Origin: Spirochaetales bacterium
GTDB taxonomy: Bacteria; Spirochaetota; Spirochaetia; UBA9216
Length of the DNA stretch: 64,000 nt
Reading direction: 5' to 3'
NCBI GenBank assembly: GCA_016839055.1
Contig: JAEKNX010000016.1
Span: 20,588 to 84,587, forward strand
Shown: positions 18,199 through 26,945 of the stretch, piece by piece
How positions within the stretch are numbered: the stretch's first letter is position 1
How the letters are laid out: each line of letters opens with the position of its first letter
The notes under the pieces: generated by a model
What the model was told of the DNA's origin: nothing
Databases searched by the model: none
The model's input: the letters and a program-made list of their open reading frames with translations, nothing else
Made by a program: the position numbers and the translations under genes

Positions 18199-19813
18199 TA
18201 GAAAAAAGTTGATTCTTGCCTACGATGTGGGGACAACCTCGCTTAAGACCTGCGTCTATAATCTCGGGGACAACTTTAATCTGATTGCCAGCTCCATGGC
18301 CGAGTACAGCCTGAAAATCTTCGGAAACGGCTGCGCTGAGCAAGACCCTGAAGACTGGTATCAGGCTATGGTTGAGACTACGCAGGATGTGCTCTCTATG
18401 CCGGGCATAGATGCGTCCGATATTGCAGGTATTTCATTTTGCGCGCAGATGCAGGGGCTTGTTCTAGTCGATAAAGCAGGAAGAGCCCTCCGTCCCGCAA
18501 TGAGCTACATGGACGGCCGGGCAGGAGAACAGAAGAAGCTTGCCGGCCGCCTGAACCGGCGGAATGCGGGAGGCCTCAGGATTGAAGGTCTTCCTGCTCT
18601 TAAGGTCTTGAGATCAATTCAGATTACCGGCATAGCTCCTACCAGCGTTAAAGATCCGCTTTGGAAATATCATTGGGTCAGAGACAATGAGCCTGAAGTC
18701 TTCGCGAAAGTTGATAAATGGCTTGATGTAAAAGAATATTTAATTCTGAGGCTTACCGGCCGTGCTGTAATGACGAAGGACTCTGCCTGCGCGACCTTCA
18801 TGTATGACAACCGTCCCGGCCAGAACTGTTGGAGCCCTGTAATGTGCAGGCAGTACGGTGTAAACCCTTCTCATCTTGCTCCCATCATCGGTTCAGATGA
18901 GAAGGCAGGTACTGTTCTTCCTGAAACGGCCGATCTTATGGGACTGGCAGCCGATGTTCCTGTTTTTGGCGGAGGGGGGGATGCCTCGTTAATCGGTCTC
19001 GGCTCGGGCGCCGTTAACGAGAAGGACATCCATATCTATATGGGGACATCCGGATGGGTATCGGCGGTAACATCGAAACGTCGCCTCGATCTGAAATATA
19101 TGATAGGCTCCATCACCTGCGCTATTCCGGGGAAGTATCATTATTTCTCCGAACAGGAGACGGCAGGAAAGTGTATGGAGTGGGTAGGCAGGCATCTTGC
19201 CCTCGACGAGATAGGAATATACCTTGAAAAGAAGCAGATTACAGATGATCCTGAAACAATATACTCGAATCTGTTTGAATATCTGAGTGAAGTGATTTCC
19301 GGAACAGAAGCCGGATGCGGGGGGGTGCTTTTTACTCCCTGGCTTCATGGCAGCAGATCTCCCTTCGAAGATTCAGCTGCGCGGGGGATGTTTTTCAACA
19401 TTGGATTGAATACCGGAAAACGGAAGATGATCAGGGCGGTAATAGAGGGACTCTGTTATAACCTCAAGTGGATGCTCGAGAGTCTCGAGTCAGGACTTCC
19501 CTGTAATAAGACAATCAAGTTTGTAGGCGGGGGAGCACAGTCTGAAGTTACCGGACAGATACTCGCCGATATTCTCGGCCGGACTCTCGAAGTTCCCGAG
19601 AATCCGCAGAGTACCGGAGCTCTTGGAGCAGCCGTTGTTGCCGGAATTGGTCTTGGTGAGCTTGAGACCTTCGATGAGGTACCGTCAAGGATTAGAATAA
19701 AGCATGTTTTTATTCCCCGGAAGACTCATAGTGAGATTTATGAGCGAAACTATGCAGTTTTCAAGAAACTCTATGGCGCAAACAAGGCATTATTTGGAGA
19801 GTTGAATAAATAA
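18191..19813 (+). CDS. FGGY-family carbohydrate kinase
   Basis: 540 aa cytoplasmic kinase that uses ATP to phosphorylate a sugar or polyol. The N-terminal LILAYDVGTTSLKTCVYNL is the ATPase phosphate-1 motif; GISFCAQMQGLVLVD and the FGGGGDASLIGLGSGAV stretch are FGGY landmarks; the C-terminal FVGGGAQSEVTGQILADILG is the FGGY signature 2 region. The closest functional names are xylulokinase or a related ketose/polyol kinase, but the sequence alone does not settle the substrate. It overlaps the aldolase gene by 8 bp; the MFS gene starts 17 bp later. Confidence 0.88.
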   Translation: MSDRKKLILAYDVGTTSLKTCVYNLGDNFNLIASSMAEYSLKIFGNGCAEQDPEDWYQAMVETTQDVLSMPGIDASDIAGISFCAQMQGLVLVDKAGRALRPAMSYMDGRAGEQKKLAGRLNRRNAGGLRIEGLPALKVLRSIQITGIAPTSVKDPLWKYHWVRDNEPEVFAKVDKWLDVKEYLILRLTGRAVMTKDSACATFMYDNRPGQNCWSPVMCRQYGVNPSHLAPIIGSDEKAGTVLPETADLMGLAADVPVFGGGGDASLIGLGSGAVNEKDIHIYMGTSGWVSAVTSKRRLDLKYMIGSITCAIPGKYHYFSEQETAGKCMEWVGRHLALDEIGIYLEKKQITDDPETIYSNLFEYLSEVISGTEAGCGGVLFTPWLHGSRSPFEDSAARGMFFNIGLNTGKRKMIRAVIEGLCYNLKWMLESLESGLPCNKTIKFVGGGAQSEVTGQILADILGRTLEVPENPQSTGALGAAVVAGIGLGELETFDEVPSRIRIKHVFIPRKTHSEIYERNYAVFKKLYGANKALFGELNK

Positions 19814-19830
19814 TAGAAAAGGAGAACTAA

Positions 19831-21123
19831 ATGAAAGATGATTTTAAGCTGTACCCCTACAGGTGGGTGGTACTAGCGGCATTCATGGTTGTTACCATAC
19901 TTATACAGGTGCAATGGTTGACCCATGCCCCTATCGCGAGGGCGGCGGAGGTCTTCTACGCTGGTCAGTTCAACCCTGATTCAATATTTAATATTGATTT
20001 TCTTTCAATGGCATATATGCTTGTTTTCCTCGTCGTCTGTATTCCGGCCTCTTATATAATCGATACCTACGGAATAAGAATAGGAGTCGGTATAGGATCT
20101 GTTCTGACAGCCGTCTTCAGTCTTATGAAGGGATTCGGAGGAGCCAGTTTTATAGTGGTTCTCATTGCCCAGTTGGGGCTAGCCGTTGCCCAGCCGTTCA
20201 TCCTGAATGCCGTAACCGCCATCACCGTCAGATGGTTTCCGCTCCGAGAGCGGGGAACCGCAGCAGGACTCGCGTCCCTCGCCCAGTATCTTGGAATAAT
20301 TTCCGTAATGGCAATTACCCCGCTTTTGATTGTCTCATCTCCGAGTGAGCCGGGATACGGCACAGGGATTGACCGGATGCTGATGATCTACGGAATCATA
20401 AGCGCGGCGGGAGCAGTCCTGGCCCTCATCCTGATAAGGGAGAGGCCTCCTACGCCTCCTTCATCAGAAGAACTCGTTCATAAAAAGTTTTTTGCCGGGC
20501 TCAAACATATTTTAAAGCAGCGCGACATGATTATTCTGCTGGTCCTGTTTTTTATCGGGCTTGGAATTTTCAATGCCGTAAGTTCGATGGTGGATTCAAT
20601 CTCGGCCTCACTGGGCATCACAGATTCAAACGGTTTAATCGGTGTTCTCATGCTTGCAGGCGGAGTTATAGGGGCAGTTGTCATGCCGATACTCTCCGAT
20701 AAATTTCGAAAGCGGAAACTCTTTCTAGTTCTCGGGCTCGGCGGGATGCTTCCCGGGGTAATCGGACTCTCATTTGCCAATGTTTTAGCCGGAGGTCCCG
20801 ATGGCGCCTATGCTATAGCCCTAATATCATCCTTCATTCTCGGTTTCTTCGTGATGAGCGCGGGGCCAATAGGCTTTCAGTATGCGGCAGAGGTAAGCTT
20901 CCCCGCCCCCGAGTCAACCTCACAGGGCTTAATGCTTCTCTCTGGTCAGATATCGGGGCTCATCCTAGTCGCAGGCATGAGCGTGAAGGACAACCAGCAT
21001 ATTAACACCTTCATGAAGCTGTTTGTCGTACTCGCGGTAATCGCTCTTGTTATGGTTTTGAAATTGAAGGAGTCACCGATGATTATCACTGAAGAGGATA
21101 AATTTAAGCCCAAAGTAAAATAG
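19831..21123 (+). CDS. MFS transporter
   Basis: 430 aa with about 12 hydrophobic segments. The major-facilitator loop signature appears as DTYGIRIGVGIGSVLTAVFS after helix 2 and DKFRKRKLFLVLG in the second half. AAAGGAG lies 7 bp before the ATG. It is the last gene of the aminotransferase-aldolase-kinase operon and is the likely importer of its substrate. The nearest named relatives appear to be FLVCR-like/organic-ion carriers, which is only an impression. Confidence 0.82.
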   Translation: MKDDFKLYPYRWVVLAAFMVVTILIQVQWLTHAPIARAAEVFYAGQFNPDSIFNIDFLSMAYMLVFLVVCIPASYIIDTYGIRIGVGIGSVLTAVFSLMKGFGGASFIVVLIAQLGLAVAQPFILNAVTAITVRWFPLRERGTAAGLASLAQYLGIISVMAITPLLIVSSPSEPGYGTGIDRMLMIYGIISAAGAVLALILIRERPPTPPSSEELVHKKFFAGLKHILKQRDMIILLVLFFIGLGIFNAVSSMVDSISASLGITDSNGLIGVLMLAGGVIGAVVMPILSDKFRKRKLFLVLGLGGMLPGVIGLSFANVLAGGPDGAYAIALISSFILGFFVMSAGPIGFQYAAEVSFPAPESTSQGLMLLSGQISGLILVAGMSVKDNQHINTFMKLFVVLAVIALVMVLKLKESPMIITEEDKFKPKVK

Positions 21124-21138
21124 AAGATTCAGAGAGGG

Positions 21139-21175
21139 GAGGGCTGGGTTTCAGCCCTCTGGCTGGGTTTTAGCC
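21139..21175. terminator. tandem hairpins between convergent genes
   Basis: GAGGGCTG-N5-CAGCCCTC (21139-21159) is followed at once by a similar, shorter hairpin, GGCT-N7-AGCC (21161-21175), that holds the stop codon of the minus-strand gene. The 16-bp unit is nearly duplicated. It probably ends transcription from both sides, though there is no long T-run. Confidence 0.55.
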
Positions 21176-22087
21176 CATAGCCTCTTTTATACGGATAATT
21201 CGCAGCAGTATCCGGTTTACCGGAACTTCGATATTCAGCTCCTCGGCAAGGGTTATCAGTCTTCCGCTGAACCACTCTGCTTCGGTAGGCCGGCCGGCTT
21301 CAATGTCCTGAAGCATAGATGTTTTTCCGTCGGCGCCCAGACCTTGTAAGATAGGATACCAGTTACTGATATCCTCTTGTCTGAGGTCAATTCCTGAAGC
21401 CTTTGCTACCTTGATTGTCTCAAGCATAGCCTCTTCCATCAGTGCCTGGATGTCCGGATTAGTATGGAAAACTCCATAGTTAGCACCGGTAACGGCTGAT
21501 ACCTGATTCACACCTATGTTTATCATCCATTTCCACCAGATTGAGCGATGAATATCTTCCGGAATCTCAAAATGGAGACCGCAGGATTCAAGAAGCCCGC
21601 CGAGGGCGAGGAGTTCACTGTTTTTCCTATCATTATCTTTTGATCCAATAAGCAGTTTACCTCTGCTTGAATAGGTCAACTGATTTGATTCTCTGACTGC
21701 ATCCATTCCCAGGGCCACCGAGTAAATAACATGGGCTTCAGGGAAGTTTTCTTCCAAAAACTTCTCGCTGTCAATTCCGTTCAGTACCGAAAAAATAATG
21801 GTTTCAGGACCAATAACTTTCTTAAGAAGGTCGATAATGGAATCGAGATGATGGTTTTTAACTGCAATAATAATGAGATCGGGCAATTCTTCAAGATCAT
21901 CCGCTTTTTTTACATTGAAGCTGACAGGAATATTATTAACCAGAAAATGCCCTGATTTTATCCTATTGTAGCGCGGCCCCTCAGCAAGATAAAAGGTCTC
22001 ACAGCCGGGTGCATTCTTAAGAGCATCACCATAGAGGATTCCGAGAGCTCCGGCGCCTATTATTGCTGCGGATTTAATGGTTCTCAT
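21170..22087 (-). CDS. ketopantoate reductase family protein (PanE/ApbA-like)
   Basis: 305 aa NAD(P)H-dependent dehydrogenase. The N-terminus SAAIIGAGALGILYGDAL is the Rossmann motif; VKNHHLDSII and FSVLNGIDSE are typical of PanE-like enzymes; the C-terminal helical domain begins near WWKWMINIGVNQVSAVTG with the conserved Lys/Asn. True PanE reduces 2-dehydropantoate for CoA synthesis; many paralogues reduce other 2-ketoacids. The gene is alone and faces away from the liv operon behind it, so it may belong to either neighbourhood. AGGAGC precedes the ATG. Confidence 0.85.
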   Translation of the reverse strand: MRTIKSAAIIGAGALGILYGDALKNAPGCETFYLAEGPRYNRIKSGHFLVNNIPVSFNVKKADDLEELPDLIIIAVKNHHLDSIIDLLKKVIGPETIIFSVLNGIDSEKFLEENFPEAHVIYSVALGMDAVRESNQLTYSSRGKLLIGSKDNDRKNSELLALGGLLESCGLHFEIPEDIHRSIWWKWMINIGVNQVSAVTGANYGVFHTNPDIQALMEEAMLETIKVAKASGIDLRQEDISNWYPILQGLGADGKTSMLQDIEAGRPTEAEWFSGRLITLAEELNIEVPVNRILLRIIRIKEAMG

Positions 22088-22177
22088 AAAAATGCTCCTT
22101 CGCCTTTAATTGTACAGCTTAAAAAGGAATATGAAAACAGAAAGTCGTATTGCAGTAAGATGAATTCCAATTCAGTA

Positions 22178-23482
22178 TTATTCTTCTCTTAAATCGACAA
22201 CCCTTGAGATTTTTTCACCGCTTGTTCTTCCGAGACTCTGGGGCTCTATGAGCGTGATTTTTGCGTGAAGACCGAGACGGGTACTCAGGTAATGGTCTAT
22301 TCTGTGTTTGAAGTCTTCCGCCCTCTTTATTTCATCGAAAGAAAAGAAATCGGGAGTAATTTCAACCTTCAACTCAATTGCTGTGAATCCTTCCACACGG
22401 GTCAGGATGATCTGGAAATGCGGTTCAACACCTTCAATTTCGAACAGCAGAGCCTCGATCTGGGAAGGAAATATATTGTTTCCATCGATGATCAGCATAT
22501 CGTCAATGCGGCCGGAGATTCTTGCTATTCGCCTGAAGGTTCTGCCGCATTCGCAGGTTCCGGGAATAATTTTAGAGATGTCTCCAGTGCGGTATCTTAT
22601 GAGCGGGAAGGCGTGTTTGGTGACCGTAGTGAAGACAAGCTCTCCTTCCTCGCCTTCAGGAAGGACTTCAAGGGTCTTAGGATCTATGACTTCGACTATG
22701 AAATGATCCTCACTTACATGGAGTCCGCAGCGGTGTTCACACTCATATGCCACTCCAGGCCCGATTATTTCAGTCAGGCCATAGTTGTCAAATGCCTTTA
22801 TTTTCAGCCTTGATTCAATCTCCGAGCGCAGTTTTTCGCTCCAGGGTTCGGCTCCAAATAGCCCGATTGTCAGATTAAGCTCCTGCGGATCAATTCCCTG
22901 CTTCTCGAGAACATTGGCAATATGCAGAGCATATCCCGGGGTTGAAATGAGGGCCGAGCTGCGGTAATCCCTCATAATCTGAATCTGTTTAAGTACTTCT
23001 TCTCCGGAGGCGGGAATTACAGAAGCGCCGAGTTTTTCGGCGCCGTAATGGAATCCCAGTCCGCCGGTTGACTGGGAATAGTCAAAGGCAATCTGCACGA
23101 GAGAGTGGCTGTCAATTCCGACCGATGATAGAACCCTGCCCACCAGGGATGACCAGATATTAAGATCATTTTTTGTGTATCCGACTACTATCGGAGTTCC
23201 CGAAGTGCCGGATGTAGAATGGATTCTGACAATATCCCGGAGAGGAACGGCAAAGGCCTTGTATGGGTAACTCTGCTTCAGATCATCTTTTGAGGTCAGC
23301 GGCAGGCGGGAAAGATCATCCAGCGACTTGATGTCCGTAATCTCAATATTCTGTTCATCAAAAAGATCCTTATATAAGGATACATTGCGGTATACCTGAT
23401 TTAATGTCATCTGAAGTCGTTCCACCTGAAGCTGATGGAGATCCTCTCGCAGCATTGTTTCCCATTCTCTTGAATAAATCAC
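22178..23482 (-). CDS. phenylacetate-CoA ligase family protein (PaaK-like)
   Basis: 434 aa AMP-forming ligase. IVRIHSTSGTSGTPIVVGYT is the ATP-binding loop; FDNYGLTEIIGPGVAYEC and LIRYRTGDISKIIPGTCECGR are PaaK landmarks, and the C-terminal domain starts near GRIDDMLIIDGNNIFPSQIE. PaaK makes phenylacetyl-CoA; in anaerobes the same family activates arylacetates made from aromatic amino acids, working with indolepyruvate ferredoxin oxidoreductase. It is the last gene of a minus-strand operon with a branched-chain-type ABC importer, so it probably activates the imported compound or a product of it. Confidence 0.88.
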   Translation of the reverse strand: MIYSREWETMLREDLHQLQVERLQMTLNQVYRNVSLYKDLFDEQNIEITDIKSLDDLSRLPLTSKDDLKQSYPYKAFAVPLRDIVRIHSTSGTSGTPIVVGYTKNDLNIWSSLVGRVLSSVGIDSHSLVQIAFDYSQSTGGLGFHYGAEKLGASVIPASGEEVLKQIQIMRDYRSSALISTPGYALHIANVLEKQGIDPQELNLTIGLFGAEPWSEKLRSEIESRLKIKAFDNYGLTEIIGPGVAYECEHRCGLHVSEDHFIVEVIDPKTLEVLPEGEEGELVFTTVTKHAFPLIRYRTGDISKIIPGTCECGRTFRRIARISGRIDDMLIIDGNNIFPSQIEALLFEIEGVEPHFQIILTRVEGFTAIELKVEITPDFFSFDEIKRAEDFKHRIDHYLSTRLGLHAKITLIEPQSLGRTSGEKISRVVDLREE

Positions 23483-23491
23483 ATCAGCCCC

Positions 23492-24229
23492 CTAATCAGT
23501 GAACTCTTTATAGTCGCGGCCTAGATAGGCCCTTTTAACATCATTATTATTAAGCAGTTCGCCGGCATCTCCCTCGATCACAAGCATTCCTGTTTCCATT
23601 ACATATCCTCTGTCGGCTATCTCTAGTACGGCCCTGGCATTTTGTTCGACTATCAGTATTGTCTTTCCCCGGGCACGCAGAGTGAGGACAGCCTTGAAGA
23701 TGGTTTTTACAATAATTGGAGCAAGTCCCATTGACGGCTCATCCATCAGGAGCAGATCAGGCCCGGACATCAGTGCCCTGCCTATTGCGACCATCTGCTG
23801 TTCTCCTCCCGAAAGAGTTCCGGCCAGCTGGCTTTTCCTCGCATCCAGCACAGGAAACATTGAGTAGATCTCAGAAAGATATTCATTCGCGATTTTTTTA
23901 TCACGGCGTCCATAGAGAGTGTAAGCCCCTAGTATCAAATTTTCCCGTACGGTCATTGCCGGGAAAAGCTGCCGCCCCTCCGGGACGAGGGCGCATCCGT
24001 TAGTAACCATGTAGTCAGGTCGAGCGGTCTGTACATTTCTACCCTTAAACCGTACTTCACCTTCGGTCGGTTTCACGAGCGATGCTATTGTGTTTAGCAG
24101 TGTTGATTTTCCTGCGCCGTTTGCGCCGAGTATTGTCACAATTTCACCGGAATTTACATGAAGGCTGATGCCTTTAAGAACTTTTAGTTTATCATAGCCG
24201 GCCTCGAGGTTTTTGATTTTAAGCATCAT
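23492..24229 (-). CDS. livF: branched-chain amino acid-type ABC transporter ATPase LivF
   Basis: 245 aa ATPase subunit. Walker A is GANGAGKST (about residues 35-43), the signature is LSGGEQQMVAIGRAL, Walker B is LLLMDEPSMGLAP, and the switch histidine region reads ILIVEQNARAVLEIADRGYVMETG, where LivF-type proteins have EQN in place of a typical H-loop. It ends 10 bp before the PaaK gene start and overlaps livG by 11 bp, so all are co-transcribed. The substrate could be a branched-chain or aromatic amino acid or an aromatic acid. Confidence 0.93.
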   Translation of the reverse strand: MMLKIKNLEAGYDKLKVLKGISLHVNSGEIVTILGANGAGKSTLLNTIASLVKPTEGEVRFKGRNVQTARPDYMVTNGCALVPEGRQLFPAMTVRENLILGAYTLYGRRDKKIANEYLSEIYSMFPVLDARKSQLAGTLSGGEQQMVAIGRALMSGPDLLLMDEPSMGLAPIIVKTIFKAVLTLRARGKTILIVEQNARAVLEIADRGYVMETGMLVIEGDAGELLNNNDVKRAYLGRDYKEFTD

Positions 24230-24986
24230 CGCCTCCGAGGTAGATTCTGATCACATCCTCATTATTCTGAATTTCCGAGGGTCTTCCCTCAGCGATCTTC
24301 ACTCCAAAATCAAGGACGACTATCTCATCCGATATATCCATTACCAGGCCCATATCATGTTCGACAAGAAGGATGGTTCGGCCCTGTTTTTTCAGCTCGC
24401 TGATGTTTCTGGCCAGGCCTTCGGTTTCATGCATATTAAGTCCCGCTGCGGGTTCATCGAGAAGGAGCATAGCCGGATTGGGAGCGAGAGCTCTTGCAAG
24501 TTCTACTGAGCGCTGCTCTCCGAAAGAAAGGTTTCCGACAAAAGTATCTTTTTTATCCATGATCCCCAGCCATTCAAGAAGCGGCAGGACAGCCTCGAGT
24601 GCTTCTCTCTCTTCCCTGCGGCTTCTCTTTGTTGACAGCATTCCGGATATGAAACCTGCTTTTGCCCGCGTATGGTAGCCAAGCAGTATGTTATCTATAA
24701 CAGTTAGGTTCTTGCAGACTTTCAGGTTTTGAAAGGTCCGCAGAAGTCCCTGCTGCGCGGTCATAAAGGGTTTCATTCCGGTAATAAGCTTACCGTTGAA
24801 ATGCACCTCTCCTGAGCTGGGCTGAAAATATCCGGCAATCATGTTGAATATTGTTGTTTTTCCGGCTCCATTTGGACCAATTATTGCCTTGATTGTCCCT
24901 TTTTGGACGTCGAATGAGACCGAATTAACCGCATGAAGCCCGCCGAAATGCTTGTTGAGATTCTCAATTCTCATCAGGGGGGTCAT
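24219..24986 (-). CDS. livG: branched-chain amino acid-type ABC transporter ATPase LivG
   Basis: 255 aa ATPase subunit with Walker A GPNGAGKTT, signature LSFGEQRSVELARAL, Walker B MLLLDEPAAGLN and H-loop ILLVEHDMGLVMDISDEIVVLDFG. The LSFGEQR signature and the long insertion before it (TRAKAGFISGMLSTKRSRRE) are typical of LivG. It overlaps livF at its end and livM at its start by a few bases. With LivF it powers the LivHM permease. Confidence 0.94.
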   Translation of the reverse strand: MTPLMRIENLNKHFGGLHAVNSVSFDVQKGTIKAIIGPNGAGKTTIFNMIAGYFQPSSGEVHFNGKLITGMKPFMTAQQGLLRTFQNLKVCKNLTVIDNILLGYHTRAKAGFISGMLSTKRSRREEREALEAVLPLLEWLGIMDKKDTFVGNLSFGEQRSVELARALAPNPAMLLLDEPAAGLNMHETEGLARNISELKKQGRTILLVEHDMGLVMDISDEIVVLDFGVKIAEGRPSEIQNNEDVIRIYLGGDDA

Positions 24987-26038
24987 TTTTTTCCCCTAAA
25001 TAGAGTTTTAATACTGTAGAAGACTTCTTTCCTTATAAATCCGTCAGGCATGAACATCATCATTAAAACGAGTATTATTCCGAAAACCGCATCGTCGAAG
25101 TGACCGAAGACCCCGCGGAGTGAGAGGAAATTAAGCAGCATTCCCATTATAAGGGTTCCCCAGATATTTGCCATTCCGCCGACCGCGACTATAGAGACGT
25201 AGCGCACCGATTTTATGACGCTTGATTCAGACGGACCGATTCCGCCGTTATAGTGGGTCATGAAGAAGCCCGCGACTGCCGCGAGGACGGCGCCGATTAT
25301 AAAAACCGCGGTTTTGCAGCGGGCGGTGTTTACTCCCATTGCGTCGGCGGCATCCTCACTTCCATGAAGGGCCTTGAGCGCTCTTCCTGCTCTTGAATTT
25401 ATCAGGTTTATAAGCAAAATCAGCGCGATGATGACGACAAGCCAGGCAAAATAATAATTACCGACCCTGAACCCGACCTTCCCGCTTATTTCAAAGCCGG
25501 GAAACATCTTAAACGGCGGAACGTTTGATATTCCGTCAGCCTCACCGAATATTTTGGTACCTACCACAATCCTGTTCACTATAATTCCGAATCCCATTGT
25601 AGCCATTCCGAGATAGTGTCCCCTGAGTTTCAGCACCGGAACGCCAAGCCCCCATGCCGTAAGGCCGGCTATGAGAATTGCCGCGATCAAGGCTGCCCAT
25701 GGCGAGAGGTAGATAACTGTATCGCCATAGATGGTTTGTCTTGTAAGCAGCAGGCCCAGGCTGTCGAAAAAGCTGAAAACCGATGTTCCGGTTCTGGCTG
25801 AAAAATCGATTGTTGAAAGGACTGCCGTTGTATAACCGCCTATCGCGAAGAAGCCTGCCTGGCCCAGTGATATCTGACCGGCATAACCCATGACCATGCA
25901 GAGCCCGAGGGCGGCTATGACATACCATGTAGACATAGTCAGTTGGGTCAGGAGAAAGCCCTTGCCGGTTATAAGCGTTAGCAGCTGAATTATTATTACA
26001 GTTCCTGCAAGAAGCATGACTGGAAGGTATTTTTTCAT
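24983..26038 (-). CDS. livM: branched-chain amino acid-type ABC transporter permease LivM
   Basis: 351 aa membrane protein with about ten hydrophobic segments. AALGLCMVMGYAGQISLGQAGFFAIGGYTTAVL and the loop KTAVFIIGAVLAAVAGFFMTHYNGGIGP are characteristic of LivM. A hydrophilic insert near residues 85-120 (SARTGTSVFSFFDSLGLL...) is longer than in E. coli LivM. Its end overlaps livG by 4 bp and its ATG directly adjoins the livH stop. Confidence 0.93.
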   Translation of the reverse strand: MKKYLPVMLLAGTVIIIQLLTLITGKGFLLTQLTMSTWYVIAALGLCMVMGYAGQISLGQAGFFAIGGYTTAVLSTIDFSARTGTSVFSFFDSLGLLLTRQTIYGDTVIYLSPWAALIAAILIAGLTAWGLGVPVLKLRGHYLGMATMGFGIIVNRIVVGTKIFGEADGISNVPPFKMFPGFEISGKVGFRVGNYYFAWLVVIIALILLINLINSRAGRALKALHGSEDAADAMGVNTARCKTAVFIIGAVLAAVAGFFMTHYNGGIGPSESSVIKSVRYVSIVAVGGMANIWGTLIMGMLLNFLSLRGVFGHFDDAVFGIILVLMMMFMPDGFIRKEVFYSIKTLFRGKK

Positions 26039-26928
26039 TAATAATCCTTCAGAGCCGAGGCCGAGCGTGAGCCGAAGAGGCCGGAAGGCCTGGCTACAAG
26101 AACAATGAGCAGAATGATGATTGAGATAACATCCTTATAAGCCATAGGCAGGATGCTGATGCTGAATGCCTCGATTAAACCCAAAAGGATGCCCGCGGCG
26201 ACGGCGGACATCGGGTTTCCGAGGCCTCCGAGGATGGCGACTGTAAATCCTTTAATTGCTAAATCTGAGCCCATGGCGTAGTGAGTCTGGGTAAGAGGCG
26301 ATACCACGCAGCCTCCGAGCGCTCCTATACCGGCTGAAACCATGAAAGACAGGCTGACCATCCTGTCAGTTCTTATCCCGCAGAGTTTTGCCGCCGTAGG
26401 ATTTTCCGAGCAGGCGCGCATGGCCTGGCCGGTAAGGGTGAATTTTAGGAAGAAATACAATCCGGCAGTAAGAACGAGGGTCACGCCAAGAACCCACAGC
26501 ACCTGCGGTGATATTCTTGCCCCGAGAATGTTTACCGAAGATATCTCGTTTCCGGTAAAGAAACGGAGGGCTCTTATCTGTTCATCCCAGATTGAGAGGG
26601 CGAATTCACGGATCAGAATTGATAATCCGATGGTGATTACTATCATTCCAAGAACCGAGGTCTTGCGCATACGCCGGATGAATACATTTTCAATCAGACC
26701 GCCTATGGCGGCTGTAATTAAAATGGCCGCAATAATAGCCGGCAGAAGCGGCATGAAGTTTGAAAATGTGTAGGCTATCATCCCGCCGAGCATCACAAAC
26801 TCGCCCTGGGCGAAGTTTATGATGCCGGTGGAGTTGTAGATTATGTTATAGCCGATGGCCACAAAGGCATAAATACTTCCTACCGTGATGCCTGAAAATA
26901 TGTACTGTAGAATCTGGTTTAAAGCCAT
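26038..26928 (-). CDS. livH: branched-chain amino acid-type ABC transporter permease LivH
   Basis: 296 aa membrane protein with about eight hydrophobic segments; LQYIFSGITVGSIYAFVAIG / YNIIYNSTGIINFAQGEFVM and AILGGLGNPMSAVAAGILLGLIEAF are LivH signatures. It forms the translocation path with LivM. The gene lies 17 bp after the binding-protein gene and shares one base with livM. Confidence 0.94.
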   Translation of the reverse strand: MALNQILQYIFSGITVGSIYAFVAIGYNIIYNSTGIINFAQGEFVMLGGMIAYTFSNFMPLLPAIIAAILITAAIGGLIENVFIRRMRKTSVLGMIVITIGLSILIREFALSIWDEQIRALRFFTGNEISSVNILGARISPQVLWVLGVTLVLTAGLYFFLKFTLTGQAMRACSENPTAAKLCGIRTDRMVSLSFMVSAGIGALGGCVVSPLTQTHYAMGSDLAIKGFTVAILGGLGNPMSAVAAGILLGLIEAFSISILPMAYKDVISIIILLIVLVARPSGLFGSRSASALKDY

Positions 26929-26945
26929 CGAACTATAATTCCCTT

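Noticed and set aside
22265..22813. Plus-strand frame (182 codons) opposite the PaaK-like gene
   Set aside because: No recognisable motif; it is the complement of a clear ligase with conserved motifs in the other strand.
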